A DNA stretch of 26,613 bases from an uncultured Oscillospiraceae bacterium (lineage in GTDB: Bacteria > Bacillota > Clostridia > Oscillospirales > Oscillospiraceae): the NCBI GenBank assembly GCA_910579725.1, contig CAJTUD010000037.1, positions 1 to 26,613 on the forward strand. Reading direction: 5' to 3'. Below, one piece after another: positions 16,019 through 22,529 of this stretch. Each line of letters opens with the position of its first letter. The stretch's first letter is position 1. The notes under the pieces are model-generated. The model made no database searches and was not told the DNA's origin. It saw nothing but the letters and a program-made list of their open reading frames with translations. The translations under genes and the position numbers were made by a program.

Positions 16019-16069
16019 GGCGGCCTCCGGCAAAACGCCGGGGGCCGCCCTGCCCGCCGTATATTTTTT
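16019..16069 (+). terminator. Terminator of the metG operon
   Basis: 13-base arms (16019-16031 with 16037-16049) with a T-for-G type mismatch, AAAAC loop; an eight-T run (16062-16069) follows after a 12-base gap, so the fit to a classic terminator is imperfect. Confidence 0.55.
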
Positions 16070-16090
16070 TCGCATCGCGCCTCCGATCAA

Positions 16091-16120
16091 TTGACACGAA
16101 AACGGGGGAGCTGATATAAT
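16091..16120 (+). promoter_or_regulatory. Consensus promoter of the kinase/binding-protein operon
   Basis: Perfect TTGACA (16091-16096) and perfect TATAAT (16115-16120) with an 18-base spacer. The -10 box overlaps an ATG at 16119, so that ATG cannot be on the transcript and translation must start later. Confidence 0.85.
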
Positions 16121-16169
16121 GGAGTATTACCAGACAGCGCCGCAGAGAGCAGCGGAATGGAGAGCAGAG

Positions 16170-18731
16170 ATGAAAAAAGAGTCGACGCAGAAAAACAGAG
16201 GAATTTCCTTGTTCCTCTCCATCGTATTGGTCTTTTGCATTTTGGGAACCATTGTATTTTCTCTTGCGCGGGAAGTATCTCAGGAGATGTCTGCCTCGGC
16301 GATTCAGAATCTGAGCGAAAGCCTGGATCTGATTCAGTGCACCATAGAGGCTGTTCTGCGAAACGAGGCGGATTTTCAGATTCTGATGGCCCAGGAAATT
16401 GCAAAGGCGGACGACCCGGCCGAATGCGTCTGCGCTTACGAGAAAAATGAGATGATGGTAAAAATCTCCCTGATTCCGGCGGGAGAGACGGAGGGTGTCT
16501 CCAACACGGGAGAAGCGTTTTCCGAGACGGGACTGGACTTTTCCGCAGGGGATACCGTAAACGGCCTGCCGGTTTCCCAGTCCTATCTCAATCACATGGG
16601 CACATGGGCCTATACCATGAAATGCCCTGTGGAAAAGGACGGACGGGAAATTGCCTCCCTTTATGTGGAATACGTCTACGATCTGCTGGACGAGTCTCTT
16701 CCGGAAAAGTTCTACAGCAATCAGGCGGTTTTGTATATCATGGACGTGCGGAGCGAGCGCTTTGTGCTCAAGCCCAAGGGCATGGGCATGCGCAGCGCCG
16801 GGCACCTGAATCTTCACGACTTCTACCGGGCCAACAGCATTGAGGACCAGACGCTGCAAAACAATTTGGCCCGATGCCTGGAGGACGGGAAAAATATCCT
16901 GTTTTACCACGATATCCGGAACGTGGATTCTCTCAATTACATGTGGGCGGTGAACGACGGGACGATCTACCTGGTTGGCTATGTGGCGGTGGACGCCATC
17001 CAGCAGGAGGGGCAGGCCGTCAACAGAAATATTATCATTGTCGTCGTGCTGATGCTGGTGGCGTTTCTGCTGTGCTGCGTCTTGTATTACTTCACCCAGC
17101 GGCAGCAGCGCCGGGTCCGGAAGGAGCGGGAGGCCGAGCGGGAGCTGCACAACAAGCAACTGACGGAGGCGCTTCAGGCGGCCCAGATCGCCAACCACTC
17201 CAAAACCATGTTCCTCTCCAACATGTCGCACGATATCCGCACGCCCATGAACGCGGTCCTTGGATTTACCACGCTGCTTTCCATGGAGGCGGAAAACCCC
17301 GCCAAGGTACGGGAGTACACAAAGAAAATCATGGCCTCCGGCCAGCATCTGCTCAGTCTGATCAACGACATACTGGATGTTTCCAAAATCGAGAGCGGAA
17401 AGGTTGTGCTGAACTTTGACCGCTTTTCCCTGAACGACGTGGTCTCTTCCGTGGAAGCGATCATCCAGCCTATGGCAAAAGCCAGGGGACAGACATTCCA
17501 TGTGGAGGTGTCGGGTATCCGCCACGAGTACCTGATGGGAGATGAGACCCGGATCAACCAGATTCTCCTTAACCTTCTGTCCAACGCCGTGAAATACACC
17601 CCGGAGGGCGGCTCCATCTGGTTCCGGCTGATCGGCCTCCGGCAGCGCTCCAATCAGTATGAGCATATCCGCATCGAGGTGGAGGACAACGGGTACGGCA
17701 TGACGCCGGAGTACCTGAAGACCATTTTTGACGCCTTCACCAGGGCGGAAAACAGCACGACCAACAAGGTCCAGGGCACAGGTCTGGGCATGGCGATCAC
17801 CAAAAACATCGTGGAGCTGATGGGCGGTACCATCGACGTGTCCAGCGAGATGAACAAGGGCAGTCTTTTTCGGGTGGAGCTGGAGTGCCGCATCCCGGAG
17901 GGGCAGGCGGACGTCCGCTTCTGGGAGCAGAGCGGGATCACCCGGATTCTGGCGGCGGACGGCAGCGCGGAAGACTGCGAGAATATCCGCGTGCTGATGA
18001 GTCAGGCGGGCGTTGCCGTGGACGCGGCCTCCAGCGTGGAGGAAGCCGTATCTCTGATACGGAGTGCTGCCGCCCCGTATCAGGCTGTTGTGCTGGATTG
18101 GGAGCTGGCCGGAGGAGCGCAGGCGGCGGCGCAGCTGCGGGAGGAGCTGCCCGGCGCGCCCATTCTGCTTCTGGCGGAATACGACGCGGAGGGAACGGAA
18201 GAGGTTCTCAAGGTGCGCAGCACCGGCATTCTCACAAAGCCCTTCTTTGTATCCGCCATGCAGGAAAAGCTGCTGGAGCTCCAGTCCGGAAAGGGGGAGG
18301 AGCGCCCGGCGGAGACCGGGGAGGCAGGCGGGCTGAGCGGTCTGCGCTTCCTGGCGGCGGAGGATAACGAAATCAACGCGGAGATTCTGGTGGAGCTGCT
18401 GGACATGGAGGGCGCGGCCTGCGAAATTGTGGAAAACGGCCAACTTGCGGTGGAGCGGTTCCAGAGGGCGGCTCCCGGTGAGTTTGACGCCATCCTGATG
18501 GACGTCCAGATGCCGGTCATGAACGGGTACGACGCCACAAGAACGATCCGTTCCCTGCCCCGGGAGGACGCGGAGGAAATCCCCATCATCGCCATGACGG
18601 CCAATGCCTTCGCGGAGGACGAGAAAGCCGCGCTGGACGCGGGGATGAACGCCCATGTGGCAAAGCCGCTTGACGTGGCGCTGTTGATCAAGGTGATCAC
18701 AAAGCATATAAACAGGAGGAAGCAAGGATGA
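16170..18731 (+). CDS. Membrane hybrid histidine kinase with two receiver domains
   Basis: 853 residues. TM1 at 11-33, an extracellular sensor of about 250 residues (34-286, no family assigned), and TM2 at 287-308. The dimerisation/phosphoacceptor domain has H354 in SNMSHDIRTPMN; the ATPase has N box (N472), DNGYGM (506-511) and GTGLGM (536-541). Receiver 1 (592-705) keeps D643 and K690, but the acidic pair is AAD and the Thr/Ser is Ala, so it is probably degenerate. Receiver 2 (726-846) looks intact, with EDNEIN, D778 in LMDVQMPVMNG, AMTAN and KPLD. The start at 16170 has GGAG seven bases before it. The stop overlaps the next start by four bases. No DNA-binding output protein is nearby. Confidence 0.93.
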   Translation: MKKESTQKNRGISLFLSIVLVFCILGTIVFSLAREVSQEMSASAIQNLSESLDLIQCTIEAVLRNEADFQILMAQEIAKADDPAECVCAYEKNEMMVKISLIPAGETEGVSNTGEAFSETGLDFSAGDTVNGLPVSQSYLNHMGTWAYTMKCPVEKDGREIASLYVEYVYDLLDESLPEKFYSNQAVLYIMDVRSERFVLKPKGMGMRSAGHLNLHDFYRANSIEDQTLQNNLARCLEDGKNILFYHDIRNVDSLNYMWAVNDGTIYLVGYVAVDAIQQEGQAVNRNIIIVVVLMLVAFLLCCVLYYFTQRQQRRVRKEREAERELHNKQLTEALQAAQIANHSKTMFLSNMSHDIRTPMNAVLGFTTLLSMEAENPAKVREYTKKIMASGQHLLSLINDILDVSKIESGKVVLNFDRFSLNDVVSSVEAIIQPMAKARGQTFHVEVSGIRHEYLMGDETRINQILLNLLSNAVKYTPEGGSIWFRLIGLRQRSNQYEHIRIEVEDNGYGMTPEYLKTIFDAFTRAENSTTNKVQGTGLGMAITKNIVELMGGTIDVSSEMNKGSLFRVELECRIPEGQADVRFWEQSGITRILAADGSAEDCENIRVLMSQAGVAVDAASSVEEAVSLIRSAAAPYQAVVLDWELAGGAQAAAQLREELPGAPILLLAEYDAEGTEEVLKVRSTGILTKPFFVSAMQEKLLELQSGKGEERPAETGEAGGLSGLRFLAAEDNEINAEILVELLDMEGAACEIVENGQLAVERFQRAAPGEFDAILMDVQMPVMNGYDATRTIRSLPREDAEEIPIIAMTANAFAEDEKAALDAGMNAHVAKPLDVALLIKVITKHINRRKQG

Positions 18732-20035
18732 AAACCAGACTGAAACGGCTGGCTGCCGCCTGTCTTGCGGGAATTGCCGCGGCGGCGCTGGCATCATGCG
18801 GGAGCTCCGGGAACCCGAATGGAAGTCTGATGATATGGGACGAAGCCGAGAAGCGGGTAGTGAACCTGTTCAGCCCCATGGAGAAAACAGAGCCGGATGT
18901 GGAGAGCACCGCAAGAAACGCCATGGACACCACGGTGGCCATGGCGGAGGAGCAGCTGGGCGTAACCCTGGCCTACAACACCTACACGGCCGAGGACTAT
19001 CAGGATAAGACCTATGACGACGTAGCCCTTGACCGGGTCCGCAGCAATATGGACGATATGTACCTGCTGAATCCGGATACCATCCTGACGCTGGGCGGGG
19101 AGGGGCTGCTGATGGATTTGTCGGGGCTGGACTGCGCGAAAAACCTGCGGGAGGTGGTGAAAACCGCCAATGTGGTGGACGGAAAGCTGGTGGCCATTCC
19201 CCAGGAGGTGGTGGCCTACGGTCTGTTCATCAATCAGGATATATTTGACCGGTGCGGACTGGCGCTGCCGGAGACGCCGGAGGACTTTCTGGAGTGCTGT
19301 AGGGTGCTTCAGGAGAACGGCTATGAGACTCCCGTGGGCGCCAACCGCTGGTGGCTGGAGACGTTTGTCCTGGCCCAGGCCTACGCGGATTTGTATAACG
19401 GCGGCAACACGGAGGCGGAGATCGCGGCGCTGAACAGCGGGGAGGCCAAATACAGCGATTATATGCGTCCCGGCTTTCTGTTTCTCCAGGAGATGATCGA
19501 CCTGGGCTATATCGACGCGGAAAAGGCCTATGTCAGCGAAGCCATTGATGGGGAAGGACCGGACTTTCTGGCACAGAAAACCCCGATAGTCATGGCCTAC
19601 TGGGGAGCGGCCAATACGGAAACCGCCTATGGCAGCCCGGACTTCAACCTTCAGGTCATCGGATTCCCCAGCAGCCGGGGGCAGATGCCGGTGATAACCA
19701 TGACGGGCTACGCCGTCGGCGCCAATGCGGAGCACGCCGAAGACGCCTTGCGCACGCTGGACGTCATGCTCTCCGACGAAGCGCTTCAGATCTATTCGGA
19801 AATCAACAAGGTGATCTCCCCCTCCCAAAATGTGGAGGTGGACTGCATTCCCGCTTTGAAGCCCCTCAACGACAGAATCCAGGAAAATGTGTTTGTTTTG
19901 GGCTCCAACGCGGGGATGAAGGTGGAGCAGTGGGGAAACACCTGCCTGATTGTGCGGGAGCTGCTCGGCGGCGCCACCGTGGACGAGTGCATGGCGGCGT
20001 TTGATCGATTGCAGGAGGAGTCCTTGAGCAAATAA
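18728..20035 (+). CDS. Extracellular solute-binding lipoprotein (family 1), partner of the kinase
   Basis: 435 residues. Lipoprotein signal with lipobox LASC, lipidation at C24 (MKTRLKRLAAACLAG...). The mature part follows the ABC sugar-type binding protein pattern: YLLNPDTILTLGGEGLLMDLSGL, GKLVAIPQEVVAYGLFINQDIF, a Trp-rich hinge ANRWWLETFV, and a second lobe with KTPIVMAYWGAAN. No permease or ATPase genes are near. The start overlaps the kinase stop in ATGA, with AGGAGG upstream, so the two are translationally coupled. The likely job is to present a ligand to the kinase sensor; the ligand (perhaps a sugar or oligosaccharide) is a guess. The last residues precede a hairpin at 20043-20077. 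Confidence 0.9.
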   Translation: MKTRLKRLAAACLAGIAAAALASCGSSGNPNGSLMIWDEAEKRVVNLFSPMEKTEPDVESTARNAMDTTVAMAEEQLGVTLAYNTYTAEDYQDKTYDDVALDRVRSNMDDMYLLNPDTILTLGGEGLLMDLSGLDCAKNLREVVKTANVVDGKLVAIPQEVVAYGLFINQDIFDRCGLALPETPEDFLECCRVLQENGYETPVGANRWWLETFVLAQAYADLYNGGNTEAEIAALNSGEAKYSDYMRPGFLFLQEMIDLGYIDAEKAYVSEAIDGEGPDFLAQKTPIVMAYWGAANTETAYGSPDFNLQVIGFPSSRGQMPVITMTGYAVGANAEHAEDALRTLDVMLSDEALQIYSEINKVISPSQNVEVDCIPALKPLNDRIQENVFVLGSNAGMKVEQWGNTCLIVRELLGGATVDECMAAFDRLQEESLSK

Positions 20036-20042
20036 ACGCAAA

Positions 20043-20077
20043 GCGGCGGCGGAGGGAGAAACCCCATCCGCCGCCGC
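20043..20077. terminator. Hairpin between convergent binding-protein and malQ genes
   Basis: Perfect 11-bp arms (GCGGCGGCGGA and TCCGCCGCCGC) with a 13-base loop, eight bases after the binding-protein stop. No good T run on the plus side; the minus side has a broken one. Confidence 0.5.
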
Positions 20078-20102
20078 AGGCGTTCCGTCATGCCGGGAAA
20101 AA

Positions 20103-21581
20103 TCAAATCCGTCCGTACAGTCTGGTATACAGGTATATCTTCTTTGCCAGGGCGGGACTGGCCTCGCCGGGCAGCAGGCGCCACTGCCAGTTGCCGCCCA
20201 GCGTGCCGGGAGTGTTCATCCGGCCCTCGGCGCCCAGCCCCAGGCAGTCCTGCATCTGCACCACAAAGGTGTCCGCCACCGAGGACATGCCGCCCCGGAT
20301 CATCCCCCAGTGGAAGCCCTCGGCCTCGCTGAGCCCCAGGTAGTTCCGGGCCATGGTGACGCTGGAGCGGTCCGCCTGTTCCCGCCACTGCATGACCGTC
20401 TCGTTGTCATGGGTGCCCACATAGCAGACGCAGTGGCGGTCATAGGTGTGGGGCAGGTAGTTGCTGGGTTCCCGGGTATCGAAGGCAAATTCCAGCACCT
20501 TCATCCCGGGCAGCTTGGAGCGGCGGAGCAGCTGGTGCACAGCGGGCGTAAGAAAGCCCAGATCCTCGGCAATAAATTGCAGGTCAGGGAAGCGCTTGAC
20601 CAGCATGCCCACCAGGGCCATGCCCGGACCCTTCCGCCAGCGGCCGTTCTTTGCGGTGGTCTCCCCGTAGGGAACCGCCCAGTAGCTCTCCAAGCCCCGG
20701 AAATGGTCAATCCGGATGATGTCAAAGAGGCGTCCCGCCCCCTCCACCCGGCGAATCCACCAGTCATAGCCGTCCGCCTTCATCCGCTTGTAGTCGTACA
20801 GGGGGTTTCCCCACAGCTGTCCGTCTGCGGTGAAATAATCCGGAGGAACGCCGGAAACCTCGGTGGGAACCAGGTCCTCGCCCAGCTGGAAGAACTCCGG
20901 CTCCGCCCATACGTCCGCAGAGTCCATGGCCACATAGATCGGCATATCGCCGATGATCTGAATATCCAGGGAGTGGATATAATCCCGAAGGGCGTTCCAC
21001 TGCCGGTAGAACAGGTACTGAAGATAAGAGTAAAACGCGATATCTTCCGCCAAATCTTTGCTGTAGCGCGCCACCGCCTCGCTCTTTCTCAGCCGGATGT
21101 CCTCGTCCGGCCACTCCAGCCAGCTTTTCATGCCAAAGCTGGCCTTTACCGCCATATAGAGGGCGTAGTTGTCCAGCCACTGGTTCTCCTGACGGAAAGC
21201 CTCCACCGCTTCGCGGTCTCTGGAATACCCTCTGCGGAAGGCCTGACGCAGCACTGTGAAGCGGGATGCGAAGATTTTTCCGTAGTCCACGTACCGGGGA
21301 TTGTCTCCCCAGTCCGCTTCTTCCAGCTCAGACTGCTCCAGCAGGCCGTCGTTCACCAGCATTTCCAGGTCAATGAAGTAGGGATTTCCCGCAAAGGTGG
21401 AAAAACTCTGATAGGGACTGTCGCCGTAGCTGGTGGGGCCCAGAGGCAGAAGCTGCCAGTATTTCTGTCCGGCGGCATGGAGAAAATCCGCGAAGGCGTA
21501 GGCCGCCCGGCCCAACGTTCCGATTCCGCAGGGGGAGGGGAGGGAAGAGACAGGCAGGAGAATTCCGCTGCTGCGGTCCAT
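20103..21581 (-). CDS. malQ: 4-alpha-glucanotransferase (amylomaltase, GH77)
   Basis: 492 residues, typical of short-form bacterial amylomaltases. Transfers glucan chains between maltooligosaccharides in the cytoplasm. GH77 landmarks: the opening GILLPVSSLPSPCGIGTLG, the YWQLLPLGPT and GDSPYQSFSTFAGNPYFIDL blocks, nucleophile D292 in RIDHFRG, acid/base E339 in FIAEDLG, and D392 in THDNET. The start at 21581 is preferred: the upstream in-frame ATG pair (21632, 21629) falls at the expected transcription start right after the -10 box. The ribosome site is weak. It is transcribed alone; no glycogen phosphorylase is adjacent. Convergent with the binding-protein operon. Confidence 0.96.
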   Translation of the reverse strand: MDRSSGILLPVSSLPSPCGIGTLGRAAYAFADFLHAAGQKYWQLLPLGPTSYGDSPYQSFSTFAGNPYFIDLEMLVNDGLLEQSELEEADWGDNPRYVDYGKIFASRFTVLRQAFRRGYSRDREAVEAFRQENQWLDNYALYMAVKASFGMKSWLEWPDEDIRLRKSEAVARYSKDLAEDIAFYSYLQYLFYRQWNALRDYIHSLDIQIIGDMPIYVAMDSADVWAEPEFFQLGEDLVPTEVSGVPPDYFTADGQLWGNPLYDYKRMKADGYDWWIRRVEGAGRLFDIIRIDHFRGLESYWAVPYGETTAKNGRWRKGPGMALVGMLVKRFPDLQFIAEDLGFLTPAVHQLLRRSKLPGMKVLEFAFDTREPSNYLPHTYDRHCVCYVGTHDNETVMQWREQADRSSVTMARNYLGLSEAEGFHWGMIRGGMSSVADTFVVQMQDCLGLGAEGRMNTPGTLGGNWQWRLLPGEASPALAKKIYLYTRLYGRI

Positions 21582-21630
21582 AACGATCACTCTTTCTGTT
21601 TTGGAATTGGGGGGAAATTCTACACACATC

Positions 21631-21659
21631 ATATTACCATTCCGGCGGCGCTGTGTAAA
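21631..21659 (-). promoter_or_regulatory. Promoter of malQ
   Basis: Minus strand TTTACA (21654-21659), 17-base spacer, TAATAT (21631-21636). It puts the transcript start about 40 bases before the malQ ATG. Confidence 0.6.
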
Positions 21660-21714
21660 GGGAGAAAAATGCCGGGGGAAGAAAAAAGTTGCCAGAAAAA
21701 TATGTCAGGAGCTA

Positions 21715-21743
21715 TTGACAAACGGAATGTTTTGGGGTATACT
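21715..21743 (+). promoter_or_regulatory. Promoter of the three-tRNA operon
   Basis: TTGACA (21715-21720), 17-base spacer, TATACT (21738-21743), 42 bases before tRNA-Met. Confidence 0.85.
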
Positions 21744-21785
21744 AACTCCTGCCTGACCGGTCGGGTGTCTGTTGGCCGGATGTAT

Positions 21786-21862
21786 GGCGGCGTAGCTCAG
21801 TTGGCCAGAGCATTCGGTTCATACCCGAAGTGTCACCGGTTCGAATCCAGTCGCCGCTACCA
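21786..21862 (+). tRNA. tRNA-Met (anticodon CAT), elongator type
   Basis: 77 bases with encoded CCA. Acceptor GGCGGCG/CGCCGCT has a G-U pair at the end; the anticodon stem TTCGG/CCGAA with loop TTCATAC gives CAT. It lacks the three G-C pairs and 1-72 mismatch of an initiator, so it is elongator Met; a lysidine-modified tRNA-Ile is less likely but cannot be fully excluded. Confidence 0.93.
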
Positions 21863-21889
21863 TGATTCCTGTCAGGAATCAAGCCCCTT

Positions 21890-21964
21890 GGCGCGTTGGT
21901 CAAGCGGCTAAGACACCGCCCTTTCACGGCGGTAACACGGGTTCGATTCCCGTACGCGTCACCA
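21890..21964 (+). tRNA. tRNA-Glu (anticodon TTC)
   Basis: 75 bases with encoded CCA; acceptor GGCGCGT/ACGCGTC, anticodon stem CCGCC/GGCGG with loop CTTTCAC, T arm ACGGG/CCCGT. 27 bases after tRNA-Met. Confidence 0.95.
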
Positions 21965-21992
21965 CGACGGGATGAATCGCTCCCGTCACTTC

Positions 21993-22069
21993 GGAGGCTT
22001 AGCTCAGCTGGTTAGAGCGCATGCTTCACACGCATGAGGCCACTGGTTCGAGTCCAGTAGTCTCCACCA
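21993..22069 (+). tRNA. tRNA-Val (anticodon CAC)
   Basis: 77 bases with encoded CCA; acceptor GGAGGCT/AGTCTCC, anticodon stem CATGC/GCATG with loop TTCACAC, T arm ACTGG/CCAGT. It is the last of the three-tRNA operon and the second Val isoacceptor of the window. Confidence 0.95.
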
Positions 22070-22073
22070 GAAG

Positions 22074-22106
22074 TCCGCTGAAATCGCAAGATTTCGGCGG
22101 ATTTTC
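22074..22106 (+). terminator. Terminator of the tRNA operon
   Basis: 12-bp stem TCCGCTGAAATC/GATTTCGGCGGA (one mismatch), GCAA tetraloop, then TTTTCTTT. Confidence 0.88.
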
Positions 22107-22125
22107 TTTGCATTTGGAACTTTTT

Positions 22126-22224
22126 GTGTGGGTTGGATTCTGTGAGGCTGGGGCAGACCCACGCGGGGACAGATTCGGACGGAACAGCACCGGAGAGATT
22201 TTGGCTCTCCGGTGCTGTTGTTTT
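22126..22224 (+). ncRNA. Possible small structured RNA or second terminator unit
   Basis: Between the tRNA terminator and the next promoter, two hairpins lie in series. GTGTGGGT (22126-22133) pairs with ACCCACGC (22157-22164). A perfect 13-bp stem CAGCACCGGAGAG (22185-22197) / CTCTCCGGTGCTG (22205-22217) follows, with TTGTTTT after it. The second is a good intrinsic terminator with no gene just upstream. No clear promoter was found, so it may equally be a backup terminator for the tRNA transcript. Confidence 0.35.
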
Positions 22225-22252
22225 GAGAAATATTTTTGTTGCGCCGCATATC

Positions 22253-22281
22253 TTGTGCAGTGTTTACATTTGTATTATAAT
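22253..22281 (+). promoter_or_regulatory. Promoter of the RHH-TIR-SPFH operon
   Basis: Weak -35 TTGTGC (22253-22258), 17-base spacer, perfect -10 TATAAT (22276-22281), 33 bases before the RHH start. The surrounding bases are AT-rich. Confidence 0.65.
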
Positions 22282-22314
22282 AATGAAAAGCAACCGCGGC
22301 TTGGAGGTGAAGGG

Positions 22315-22506
22315 ATGGAAATACCAAAACTGAAGATCGGACTGAAAAAATATACCGGAGAATCTACCGTTGTTTCTATGCGGATGCCCCGCGATATGGT
22401 CAAGGAGATTGATAGTATCGCTGCGGCAACGGGATACACGAGAACCGAGCTGATGATGTTGTGTTTGGAATTTTCCTTACAACACATGGAAATTGAACAA
22501 AAATAA
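22315..22506 (+). CDS. Ribbon-helix-helix (CopG/Arc-like) small regulator
   Basis: 63 residues. After a short basic lead, residues 18-58 show the ribbon-helix-helix layout: strand TVVSMRMP, helix RDMVKEIDSIAAATG, turn YTRTE, helix LMMLCLEFSLQHME. It would bind DNA as a dimer. GGAGG seven bases before the ATG sets the start. It is the first gene of a tight operon (23 bases to the TIR gene), the position where a self-repressing regulator or antitoxin usually lies. That role is an inference; no operator repeat is obvious at its promoter. Confidence 0.8.
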   Translation: MEIPKLKIGLKKYTGESTVVSMRMPRDMVKEIDSIAAATGYTRTELMMLCLEFSLQHMEIEQK

Positions 22507-22529
22507 ACAGAAAAGGAAGAATGAGCGTC

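Noticed and set aside
13196..16090. Very long open frame on the minus strand opposite metG and 12931-13476
   Set aside because: It mirrors metG codon by codon, has low-complexity His/Val/Gln-rich sequence and no ribosome site; it is a by-product of high GC.
15960..18797. Long open frame on the minus strand opposite the histidine kinase
   Set aside because: The plus strand carries a clear full-length kinase with all motifs; the antisense frame has no recognisable domain.
21993..22069. tRNA-Val(CAC) 3' end as an attachment site for the TIR operon
   Set aside because: No repeat of the tRNA 3' end was found downstream within the window and no integrase gene is visible, so integration there is unsupported.
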